A DNA stretch of 64,000 bases from Eudorina sp. 2006-703-Eu-15 (taxonomy: Eukaryota > Chlorophyta > Chlorophyceae > Chlamydomonadales > Volvocaceae): contig BDSI01000002.1 of NCBI GenBank assembly GCA_003117195.1, positions 1,513,328 to 1,577,327 of the forward strand, written 5' to 3'. The translations under genes were made by a program, and so were the position numbers. Positions 1 to 18,299 of the stretch are shown here, piece after piece. Every line of letters starts with the position of its first letter. Positions within the stretch are counted from its first letter, which is position 1. The notes under the pieces are model-generated. The model searched no databases. It was given only the letters and a program-made list of their open reading frames with translations, and was not told the DNA's origin.

Positions 1-131
1 TGTTGGGCCAGACTTGGATGGCCTCACCGGAGCCCCGCGGGGCCCCGCCCGCGAGGCCCTGACCTCATCTGCACACCTGCCCCCGCATCCCATCCCATCC
101 TGCAACCGCAACCGCAACCGCAACCCCTCAG

Positions 132-1515
132 GCGGCCTTCTCCGACTTTGACAACGCCAGCGAGGCGAGCCTGCGGCGGGACTTCATGAAACTGTGCCAC
201 AGCCTGGACAAGCGGGCCGACGCGCTGTTCAGTCGGGCGCAGAGGTCCCAACTGGAGGTGTACCGGATTGTGGGTTTCCTGCAGAATGAGATGCACACCG
301 ACGACTCGTTCGTGTTCAACAAGGTGGGTGGCTGGGTGGGTGGGTGGGTGGGCAGTGGATGGGGTGGCTGGGTGGGTGGGTGAGAGGCGGGCAAGGCGGG
401 ACGCTGCTGGACAGCCCCTCACGCGCGCCGCACCTTGGGGTTTGCGGCGCTGCGGTGCCGCCCTCGGGCCCCTTACCACCCCTCGACCGCCACCCCTGGG
501 TGCCTCGTCGCCTCACTTATTACCACCGCCACCACCCCTACCACCACCCCTACCACCACCCCTACCACCACCCCTACCACCACCCCTACCACCACCACGG
601 AACCAGGTCCTGGCTCGCATCAAGGAGGCCGTAGCGGCGCTGCCCCCCGCCGCCGAGGAAGACGAGGAGGCGCTGTCGGAGCTGCAGGCAGCTGGGGAGA
701 GCAGCAGCGGCGGCAGCAGCGACGACGAAGAAGAGGAGGAGAAAGAGGATCGGGGGACGGGCAGGGGGGACCCCGGCCGTGGGGCGCTGCAAGCGGGCGG
801 CAGCAGCCCCCGCCGCAACCAGGTGTCGGAGGGGAGAGCCGGGGAGGGCAGCGGCCAAGGGACCGCCGGACCTGCTCCGGACCCCGCCTCCAGCGACCCG
901 CCCCCGGCACCCGCAGACAACGATCCCGCAGACAACGAGCCCGAGCCCGGGCCCGGGCTCAATGACGACGAGGCCGACCCCTTCGGTCTCGACCAACTGC
1001 TCCCCTCAGCTCCCAAGCGGTCAGCACCGCGACCGCCCCCGCCGCCGCCGCCGCCGCCGCCTCCCGCTGAGCCTGCCACCCACGGCTTGCCGTCGGCGGA
1101 TAGGGCGCAGGGCGGCGGCGGCAGGGGCAAGGCCGGCCGCGGTCGCGGCCGCGGGGCGGCCTGGACTGCGCCGCAGGCGCTGGTGATGCGTCGCCAGGCG
1201 TTGATCGAGTGCCTCATCACCGCGCGCGGCTTCCACAAGACCCCCTGGGCGCGCACCAGCGTGGAGCTGCTGGTGGAGCACTTCGCGCAGCACCGCGACC
1301 GGTTCACGGGGGAGCAGCGGGTGGCGGTGGATGAGATGGTGCGGTTCGTGCGGGCGGCGCGACAGGCGCGACCCACGGGTCCGTCGCAGAAGGAGATCAA
1401 CCGCGACACCACCAGCTTCGAGCGCGCGCGCGCCGAGTGGAGCCGGGCGACGTTGTCGGCGCGCGGCAAGGTGGGCGCGTCCGGGGACGCCAAGTCGAAT
1501 AACTGGCTGGGCTGA
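132..1515 (+). CDS. 3' part of an unrecognised gene (two exons visible)
   Basis: Two exons are supported: 132-323 (acceptor CAG at 129-131, donor AAG|GTGGGT) and 607-1515 (acceptor CAG at 604-606). Both junctions are phase 0 and the stop is TGA at 1513-1515. The first exon encodes a helical, charged segment (starts AAFSDFDNASEASLRRDF). The second opens with VLARIKEAVAAL, runs through an acidic and Pro/Gly-rich low-complexity stretch, and ends in a better-ordered block (about 1180-1500) with motifs RRQALIECLITARGFHK and ELLVEHFAQHRDRFTGEQR. The 5' end of the gene lies left of the window. I do not recognise the family. The ordered C-terminal block and clean splice phase make it likely real, but no function is proposed. 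Confidence 0.6.
324..606 (+). repeat. Intron with GGGT and ACCACCCCT simple repeats
   Basis: This intron of the left-edge gene contains a GGTGGGTGGGT tract at about 325-383 and a run of ACCACCCCT-type units at about 528-597 immediately before the acceptor. Such degenerate G-rich and C-rich tracts recur in other introns of the window. No coding content is seen. Confidence 0.7.
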
Positions 1516-3550
1516 TGGGTGTTGTCAAGCTGCTGGCGGGGGACGGAGGGCTCAGGACGGAGGGCGGACGAAGGACCCGTGCCGCACTGAGGCACCAGCT
1601 CTTGTGGTTGGGTGGTGAGGGCCTATGAGCTGTGAGGGCGCGGTGGTGCGGCGTGAGTCGTGGGGGCGGGGCCGGGGGGTGACGGATGACATGCGGGCTG
1701 GCTCCTCAGGGGGGCTCACGTGGGATGTGTGCGCGGGCGAGGAGGGGGAGGGGGAGGGGGAGGGAGGTCAATCCAGCGTGTGTGAGCAGTAGGTGGGGCA
1801 GGGGCGCAGGCCGGCGGCTGTTCGGGTCTCCAGAGGCGTCGCCAATTGAGGCGCCGTTGACCAACGCGGCCAGCCACCCGTGACCCGTGGGGCCCAGGTG
1901 GCGCATGCGCCGGAGTGGCACACGAGAGCTGTGTTTCGGTGTCTTGGGCTGACGGGCAAGTGACAGTGAAAGCGGAAGTCGTGGTGGACGGATGCGTGCT
2001 GTGCTGCGGCGCGGCCGGCGGCTCAAAGGCGGTAAGCTGGGCGTGGACATGTCGTGCGATGATGCGAGCGCAAGGGGTTGAGCGCCACCGGCCACAGATT
2101 CAGATCCGGGGTCGCAGCCCACTGGGCCCCAGATGAAACCGAAACCGAGCGCTCGTTTTGTTGCTCTGACGACGCAGCGGCTCGATCCTCAAGAGGTCCG
2201 CAGTCCTCCCGCAACACCCACAGTAATGCCGATTGGACGGCCGCCCCATGATGTCTATCGCTCGTCGGGTGCAGGCCTCGCCGCCTCGGCACCTCAACGA
2301 GTTCCCTCCCGACAGGTTGCCCGTGCCGTATCGCGACGCCTCTCTCGTCTCGCCCCGCCTGATGGGAAGGGGCCTTCCCATCACCCACGTGCAGCGGACA
2401 AACCGCACACGCAGGCAGCTCACCTGGCGGAGCCCGCGGCCGAGTGGCGGCCAAGGGACCAAGGGGGCATCTCGTTCGGGCCGCTGAGGGACTCTAGAAG
2501 GCACCCGGCGTCACCAGGCGAGCTGCTCTTGCTGCAAGTCCAGCGAACGGCAGATGCTGATGGTACTAGAAACCATTTACGAACCAGCTACCGTATTCAA
2601 GGTATGTCTCGTCCAGCCGCCAGCTTTCTAGTCGACCAGCTTGGATAGGATGACTACCGTATCGTAACGGCTACAGGCGGCCCCAGACCCGAGCAGGAGT
2701 GTGCAGCCAGCGGGACATCCCTCGAAAGGGAGGCAGCCGCCTAAATCCTGAATTCGAAACACCCTACAGCAGCCAATATGCGGTGGCCCAGCGTCGTGGG
2801 CTGGAGACCCGCCCGCCTGCCCCGATCGATAAGCGCTTGCAAGCTGACATCTTCAGATCTATCACAGATCACTTCAGGACCACTGCACAGCCCACACACG
2901 AAACGGCACGAGCGGCTTATGTTCCCTGATGTCACCCGCGGGTAATACGGTGACGCGACCCTGCAGGCTGCGCGAGCCGGTCGGTGGCCCCCGGGGGCAG
3001 AGAGGCCCCGCGTCGCCCACCCCCTACTTGGCGGCAGCTAAGAGATGTGAGGAAGCCCCCGGCGCCACCGAGGCGCTCCCGCTTCGGAGGACCCCTTCTG
3101 GTTGCGAAAATGACACAACCATAGCGGCGCTCGTATCCATCGGGTAGCAGCACACTGGTTCCCGTTGAGCAGCAGCGGCCACCAGTCCCGGGGTGCCCCG
3201 GCATCCCACCCACTGCTGATCTCCACTCAAACATGGGGCGACTACCTGCGAAAGGTACTGCCCCCGCGCACCACCTCCGGCTGGACGTCGTTCCCAGCCC
3301 GCCGCTGCGCTGCTCCCCCGGGGGCCAGTCCGCACCACTGCCGCCTCCATATCAGCTTCGGCCATGCGTGGCCCCCGTTTCCCCACACACCGGTCCTGGG
3401 CGGTTTGGGCGGTTTGGGCGTTCTCACTAAACACACACCGGGGGTTCGCAACGCGCCTCCCACTGCACTCCTGCCTTTCCCGCTCAAGAACACACGCACG
3501 GGCCATCTCGCGGCTCAGGCTTCCATACAGCGAATCAAGCACTCGCCGCA
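1516..3550. other. Intergenic region between convergent genes
   Basis: About 2 kb between the stop of the left-edge gene and the stop of the TMEM184-like gene on the other strand. It presumably holds both 3' UTRs. Short open frames exist on both strands, but none has a recognisable domain or convincing splice context. I did not find an obvious TGTAA signal for either gene here. Confidence 0.5.
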
Positions 3551-11407
<7,857 letters not shown>

Positions 11408-12188
11408 ACAGCGCCTGTAGCTCTGTATTCCAATGCCCGAAATTTTGATCCCACCAGTCGAAAATAGCGGCGAAGCGGCCACGAACACCTCGCCATCGCG
11501 ACACCTATGTACACCTCGAACACTGTTAAAAATTCTTGATGGAAAAACACGTTGTCGTCAGCTAAGTTGTCGTGAGCGTGATTGGTGTCACGGAACTATG
11601 TCAAAGCGTCCGTATTTCGCAAAGTTGCAGAAAACATTGTGTCAGCTAAAATGCTAAATATCAACAGCGCCATGCATGAAGCAGCCTGCCTGTAAAGTTT
11701 GACTGACTGCAGCATATGGAGTTGCGTAACGGCTGTTCTAGGAGGAATGTATGGTAGTGTACGTCAAAAACTGACAACAGACCGACGCATTGACCTGAGA
11801 CGGTCTTGTACACTTGTGCTCTCACAATACCTTTCAAAACAACATTGCTTACTCTTTTGTGGTACTACCTGTCGCCTGTCGATCTAGGCATCGTTTAGAG
11901 GAGGTCGACCTGACAACTTTTGGTAAACGTCTGTGCCCGACTCATTCGCGCATTGTCTTGATTGCTCGGTCACCTCTCGAGGGCAACAAAGCGAGCCGTA
12001 ATCAAGGCCTGGCTTTCGCCTAGTCCTTCGACAAAGTTGTGAAAGTAGGGTGAACTAACGCCGGAGATGGAATTGAACACCTCTGACAACCTTTAACGAT
12101 TGCTGGAAGCTTGAAGTAGTTGATTCTGCCATTTCCACAGCGTTTCCCCTCAAGCCAGCTGCAGCGCTTATAGCATCGGACAGTCCCT
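11408..12188. promoter_or_regulatory. Divergent 5' intergenic region
   Basis: This 781 bp separates the start of the TMEM184-like gene (minus) from the ankyrin gene (plus), so it must hold both promoters and 5' UTRs. It is visibly more AT-rich than the flanking genes. I could not assign a TATA box or factor site with confidence, and no ORF here is convincing. Confidence 0.5.
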
Positions 12189-13436
12189 ATGGCTTCATCG
12201 ATTGCTAAACCGTTGCTATCTGTAAGCAACAAACCGACATTCTCCGTGTGGAGCACGGTGCAGCCTCAAGATGGCCCTACTCCGCATAAGTTCGATGACG
12301 CGGGGCGCCTGCCAGCTGGGCTGGCAGCATATCGCGGCGCAGTTGACGACCTGGATGACCTCATCCTCAATGAGAACAGGATGCATGCGGAAGCTGTGGA
12401 CGTCCACCTTGAGACCCCGCTCCACATCGCTGCGACATGGGGCCAGCTTGGAATCGTTAAGGTGCGCAAACCATCCATCGGCATTGGTTGCCGTTGATCT
12501 GTCATAAGCAAGTATTATCCGGGTTCCATGTCTGATTTTTGCTTGCCCTGGCGTTGCATACACCCACTTTGCCACTTACCCTGAGTTGCTCGCCCCACCC
12601 GATCTCATCCCTTCTTCCCAAAGCTGCTCGTGCGCGACCACGCCGTGAATGTTGACCCGCTCAACTGGGAGGGCTGGACGCCCCTCTTCTGCGCCATCGC
12701 CCGCTCCCACATTGAGGTGGCGGACTTCCTGCTCGGCATGGGCGCCAACCTCTACCACACAACGCCCGCGGGCATGACCGCCATGCATATCGCGTCGTGG
12801 TTCGCGCAGCGCGATTCCATCGAGTATCTTATCCAGAAGCGGGCACCTCTGCACACGGAAAACGTGTACGGCGTCACGCCGATCGGAATGGCGCGTCCAG
12901 GGCCCATCAAGCGCATGCTGTGAGTGCGAGTGACCCCCATCGCGGTGTGTGTGCGGTTGTGTGTGATTTCGTTGAGGGGGTTCATCACTCTGGGAGGATG
13001 CACGGAAGGGCCAGACAGGTGGGGAAGGTGGTTGGCCAACGACGGCATTGTTCCACAGTAGGGCTTGGTTGATCTCGAGCGTAAGGGGTTGTACGCGTCC
13101 CCGTCCCGCGGAAGGCCCCCAGCAGGGCCGTAAAGTTGTGCTCGGGAGTTGTGGGTGTGATGCAGTTATTAGTCATCGGCTGATACGGGGCGGAGGAGGG
13201 AGCGAGGCGTGGCTCCTCACAGAGCCGCACACAGCATCAGGGGAATCCGGTGGACGGCTGGGCGCCTTCGCCAGCCTGCCTGACGACCAGCTGACGACCG
13301 CCGGGCTGAAACCCTCCAGGCCTGCCCTGCTGAGGTCACTCCTAGTCCACTGTGTCATGGACTCATTACCTCCTTTCAACCCCGCTATGATTGCAGGTTT
13401 AATGCCCTGGAGGAGGCTGATAAGGACAAGGAGTAA
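12189..13436 (+). CDS. Small ankyrin-repeat protein
   Basis: Three exons: 12189-12461, 12624-12919 and 13397-13436, 609 nt in total (202 aa). Exon 2 could terminate at an in-frame TGA at 12921, but the sequence there is CT|GTGAGT, a consensus donor. Splicing to the TTGCAG acceptor at 13391-13396 keeps the frame and adds a charged tail ending in DKDKE. Ankyrin helices are clear: ETPLHIAATWGQLGIVK (about residues 75-91), GWTPLFCAIARSHIEVADFL, then GMTAMHIASWFAQRDSIEYL and a partial fourth repeat with YGVTPIGMA. About 70 N-terminal residues precede the repeats, with no signal peptide. Ankyrin repeats bind proteins; the partner is unknown. Several small algal ankyrin proteins are flagellar, but nothing here proves that. 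Confidence 0.85.
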
Positions 13437-13754
13437 TCTCGATCTTGGAGTAAGGACCGTGCTTTCGCCCCTGGTACAGAGGGGGACTCGTCAGGGCAGG
13501 ATGGCACAGCCCAGCGATCGGGCTCCGGAGCGGAACCCGCCTGGTGAGCCGAGTGAGCAGAGCTATGTCTCCAAGGGATTGGTGGGCGTGTGGGTGCGAT
13601 AGGGGGAACCTCCATGATGTCGACTGCCTCGAGGGTCGTCGGATACTTGGGCATGGGCGAGGCAGGTGGTGCCGCTCAGGAGTTGTTGGTGGCGGCGGAC
13701 AGCTCTGGGTTCTGGACCCTGGTGTGACAACGCGGCCATGATGCTGGGGAGGGT

Positions 13755-13759
13755 TGTAA
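13755..13759 (+). terminator. TGTAA polyadenylation signal, ankyrin gene
   Basis: TGTAA, the usual volvocine poly(A) signal, occurs about 320 nt after the ankyrin stop codon. This implies a 3' UTR of roughly 330-340 nt. Confidence 0.45.
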
Positions 13760-15058
13760 GGTCGTGCTGAGAATGGTATCTGTGTGCAGGAGGGGTGCGC
13801 TAGCGGATGGCGGGTAGAAGATGTGGCCTTACGGAACGGTAAGGCCGATCACCTTGCAGGTGTTACTTGGGATGTTGGGAAGCACGGGCGGTTGTTCCGG
13901 GTTCTTCCCGCCGCCACCACCGCCGCCACCACCGCCGCCGCGACCACCGCCAACAAAGACGGCGACGGGGCGCTCCTTAGGAGCTCGGGCATCCCTCCAG
14001 GGACATCTGTTCGGGATCGTGCTGACGCACGTTTCGTTCCCAGCCGCCCTGCGGCAACCACCCCGGCCGGGGTGGCTTTAGTTGCATTGTGGGTGCTGTA
14101 GGGTTCGCTGGCGGAGGCTGACTGGAGGGGACTGCGTGACTGGAAGGTTGCAGCGATTGGTTTCCAAGCATCTTCTAAGCAGAACGAGATTCGGTCGCAG
14201 CGTACTTGAAGTGGCCTGTGTGTATGTGTATTATTCGGCGGGCAGGGCAGGAGTGCGTGCTATGCAATGGGCGTCGCAGTGCCCGACGGTTGCCGTATGC
14301 GTAAATTGTGAACCTCATTCCCAGCCCGTAAGTAATGGCAAGGCGGCGGTGTGAGGGACGAGGAGGTCAACAGGCGCGAATCACCGTGAACCGCCATCGC
14401 GCGGTGCCATTGCGCGGGCACATGATATATGTTAGGCAGCGGGCGGGGCAGCAGCCCACAATGTGCCCTACACTAAGATGCGGCAGCTGCAGTGCATCTA
14501 CAGTGTAACAAAGCCAGGGCCCGAGAGGGTTCCTGTCGTACTCTCCTGGGGTGCTCAGTTGGGCCTCACATCTTGACCTCCTCCCTTTTTTAAGATACTT
14601 CGTTGTTCCTCCATAAGTATGGATATTGTGGATGAAGACCACATGCTGCACGGGGTTGATGCATTCCTCGACCGATGCTTTGGTGCAGCGGGAACCTTAA
14701 TAGGGTGGGCCTATGGAAGTGATACGGTACAGTGCGTGCAGTGACAAGCCTCTGGGCGGCTATGGAGTTTTAACACGACAACCGAGGTCCCTTCAGATTC
14801 TCATAGGTGGACTCTCCTAACCCCCTAGGCGACCGGCTGAGTACAACGGCGTTGCCAAAATCCCCGCAGGGAGGATCGGTCATCATCGTCACCCCTCATC
14901 GTCGCCCTGCCATTCCTGCTTCATCATCGCGCATAAACTTCAGCATACTGTGCTTGAAAGTTCAGAAGGCACAACGTTCACAATTGCTCAGGTCATTTAA
15001 AGAGCGGCAGCGGGGGCCTTGGCCTGATCCCGGCTCCGGCCGCCGTACTGGACATGCG
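13760..15058. other. Convergent intergenic region, no gene seen
   Basis: Lies between the 3' ends of the ankyrin gene (plus) and the GPATCH11-like gene (minus). It contains a CCGCCACCACCG-type trinucleotide stretch near 13910-13950. Open frames are short and lack recognisable features. Confidence 0.5.
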
Positions 15059-17048
15059 TTAATGGAGGTCCTCGGATAGCCCGGGGCACGAAGCGGCCAG
15101 GTCTTCAGGACTGTCGTACTGACAGCCGCAGAAGTAGCAGTAGCAGTGCCGTTCCCGCAGGTAGGCCAGCAGCGTGTCCAGCTGCTGCCCCAGGGACGGG
15201 GCACTGGTCGAGACGCCCCCGCTTGATGACTGCACGCCACCCTCGGCTGCACCTTGGATCCCACCATCCTCGTCCTCAGCATCGCCTCCGCGGGCGCAGC
15301 CCCTGTCCCCGTCTGCTGCACAACCCGACTCAGCGGCGGCGGCGGCGGCAGTGCTTGTGGCCGCTGCCGCGCCCTCAAGAGCCCCCTCGATGCCAGCGCC
15401 GCCACGTGTGCGGCCCTCCGTGCCCCTCTCCGCCCCGGCATCGCCGCAATCCCTCGCCTCCATGTAACACGTGCGGCCCAGCTGCCCAAGACCGCCGGAA
15501 GGTCCCTCCAGCGGGGAACCCGCCGGCGCATCCCCCGCCGCCCCTTCCCCCGCCGCCCCTTCCTCCTCAAGCATACCGGCCAGACCCGGCAGCCGCGCCA
15601 GCAGATCCCTAAGCTCTGGGCTCCAGCTCCGGGCCCATCCGGTCGCCGAGCCCGGCTGTTTCCCGCCATCAAGCTCCCCGACCGGCGTGGGTGAAAGCCC
15701 GGCCACATGCCGTACATCGCCCCCGGAAGACTCGTCCAGCTGCTCGGCCACCTTCCATGCACCGCGCAGGTGTCGTACGGCTTGACGAGCGATATAGTCG
15801 CTGCGCGCCGACTCCTGGAAGCGGCGCTGTGCGTCACTTGCCGTACGGGCTCGCTTCGCCCTCTCCTGCTCCTCCTGTCCGCCCAAGGCCCAAGACCCGG
15901 GGGCCCCGACCGCCGTGCGGGGGTGGCGTAGGGGGTTGGCTGCTGGGAGCACCGTGCGGTGCTCCGCACGACACTTCAACGTAGAGATCGTAGCGGGGCT
16001 TCAACAGAAAGGATATGTGTTTATGGTGGCTGCTGATGATCTTGTTTGGGTGAGAGGGATGGCCGGGAGGATAGGACACGTTGGGAACGTAGGAAGGCAG
16101 TTGGGCCGCCGGCATGCACAGATGCACTTTGGCGTTTGAAATATCCAACTCGTCCACCTTTTTATATACAATGACGGCGGTGGACCCCGAACGGGTACTT
16201 TGGGCCAGCGTTGATGCGAGGCTGCAGCTGTCGCCAGGTGCGTACGGCAGCCCGGACCTCACCCGGCAGGGGCAGCAAGGGCAGCTGTGGTGTGGAATGC
16301 GGATGAGACGCTATCTGCATTCTGCATCGCTGATCCATTAGTGGGATTCGAAGGCCATCCAGTCATAGGCATACGTAGAACCATTTAATACCCAATCTTA
16401 GGTATAAGAAGAGAAGCTCATGCGCAATAGCTTCGTCAATGGTGATGAAGGTCCTGGCCATGGGCTCGACCGCAACGTCCACCATGTCTGGGTTCGGTAC
16501 TGGACCGGGGATAACATTGCCGCAAACAAACATCGCACCTGCCATTGCCGCTGCTGCTGGGCCCGTTTGCGCTGCTCGTCCACGCCAAGCCCCGCGCGCC
16601 CAGCTTTAAGGTCCAGAGGCAGGGGCTCAGCGCGGCCGGACTTGTTCACACCTACATGCGTGCCAGGAATGAGTGTACGACCGAATGTACGCGCTGGCGT
16701 CGCGATTTCAACAGTAAGCTTGTCGGTTGTTTTATTGCCGCCGATACGAGTTTTCGACTGGTGGCGTCCTTGTCACGCGAGGCCACGCGTGAGATCTAAG
16801 CTGAGTGTTTGATGCTTACCAAGGCCTTGACCATCCTTGTAGCCCAATTTTTTCAACAATGCATAGCCCTTGTTTCCTGTCCCCAAGGGTTGCTGGAGAC
16901 CCGCATCGCGAACAGCCTGCTCCTTCCGTGGAACTTGATTTCGTCGGCGGTTTCTTTCTTCAAGTTGCCGGTTCTGCTCTGCCGCCTCAGCCGTATATGA
17001 GTTCAAAATCCTATCAAGCTCGTCAATGTCATCTCTTTCTGAGCTCAT
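15059..17048 (-). CDS. GPATCH11: G-patch domain protein, GPATCH11/CCDC75-like
   Basis: Three exons: 17048-16820, 16651-16539 and 15874-15059, totalling 1158 nt (385 aa). Exon 1 begins MSSERDDIDELDRIL and enters the G-patch (GNKGYALLKKLGYKDGQGLG), completed across the first intron by VNKSGRAEPLPLDLKAGRAG. Exon 3 opens with a basic helix (ERAKRARTASDAQRRFQES) and closes with the DUF4187 signature LLAYLRERHCYCYFCGCQYD then DLAASCPG. Order and motifs match GPATCH11. Animal homologues are splicing or kinetochore-associated nuclear proteins, and G-patches commonly activate DEAH helicases. An about 170-residue Ala/Gly-rich insertion between helix and DUF4187 makes it longer than animal homologues (about 260-285 aa). 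The intron at 15875-16538 may hide an extra short exon. Confidence 0.88.
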
Positions 17049-18299
17049 GGTGCCGCTGGTGTTTTCGAACTTTGAGCTATGAGCTAGCTCGTTTTTTGTG
17101 CCTGTTATCTACACGTTATTTGCATACAGACCCAAATGCGCTCACGGTTGCCTTATTGTTTGAAAGATTGGAACATTTGATCTGCATAAGCCACAACTGA
17201 CAAGTACCGAACAACTAACTGTCCGCGTCCAGCAGGACGTCCACCGACAGATGCGACAGCCACCAGCAGATCACATGCCCTTCTAAATTGCTGTTACGCG
17301 AGGTGACCGGTCTGGTACCAAGAAAGTGAGTGCACCGACGCGATCAGACCAGGGCGGGGTTGACCCAGTAATTGGCGCCGACATCTACATTCGACAACAC
17401 CTAAGGCATAAGTACGTGGATGGGGGTTTGGATACCGGTATTACACAGGCAGCCTGGGCCTGGAGGCCCTGGAGGCCCTGGAGGCCCGTTCATGAAATGT
17501 TTGGCAGTCAACTTTACGACATCTTTGAAACAAACGACAGATACCTGAGGCAACGAAAACCTTTGCAGGAGCTCATCATGATTGTAAAAATACAGTAACA
17601 GAGCCGCTGCAGCCTTACGAATGAAGCACCCGTAGGCAGGACTTACCGCCGAAGGGTAAAAGGGCCACAGATTTTAGATATGGCTATTTTCCATGCATTA
17701 AAGAAGTATCTCCTTTGGTAAGTAAGGCATCTGAATAACGCGGCCAAGTAATGCCTGGAGAATCTTAGGAGGTAGGGCGAGAGTCGCAGCTTTACTACGA
17801 CTACGACCAACCGGGCCGACATTGGCATGCACTTCCAAGTTAGAAGAAATGGATATAAATATAACATTTTTGTAAATTTTCAGATTCGCTCCATTACGGA
17901 TACGCATTGATTGCAGTACTGAAGAACGAGTCCTTCATGTCCGAGGTAAAGTGGTTGCATGTACGCTTTTGGGAATTTTCTTGCGGGGCCGCTTGCTTGC
18001 GAGCAGCATGATTATGCAAGCCGAATGGGTACTCGCCAAAGGAATCAGGCCCTGTTTCGTAACGCACATGATATTATGACAGTACGGAATATGTTCTTTC
18101 AGTATCTCTGCCAAATGACCCGCTCCCTTCGCACCGACATTCAGGTGGGATCTGAGTGTGGGAATTGACCAACAAGAAATATCACCCGAGTGAAATTCAA
18201 CACGGAATCGCGGAGTCTTCAGTACCGTTAGGATATCTCTCGCGACGTCGACACGTACCGACGGTGAAGGTGTTTCTAAGACATCGAGCAGCGGAAAAC
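17049..18299. promoter_or_regulatory. Divergent intergenic region with a possible upstream exon
   Basis: This AT-richer 1.25 kb separates the GPATCH11-like start (minus) from the regulator gene (plus). A plus-strand ATG frame at 17959-18144 ends at a good donor (CAG|GTGGGA) in phase 0. It could splice to AAG|GTC at 18306, which would give the next gene an alternative N-terminus. Codon use in it is not algal-typical, so I leave it as a possibility. A 9-bp CCCTGGAGG-type repeat (3 copies) sits at about 17460-17486. Confidence 0.4.

Noticed and set aside
12921..12923. TGA as the stop of the ankyrin gene
   Set aside because: It overlaps a consensus donor GTGAGT, and splicing to 13397 gives an in-frame short charged C-terminus; the TGA would apply only if that intron is retained.
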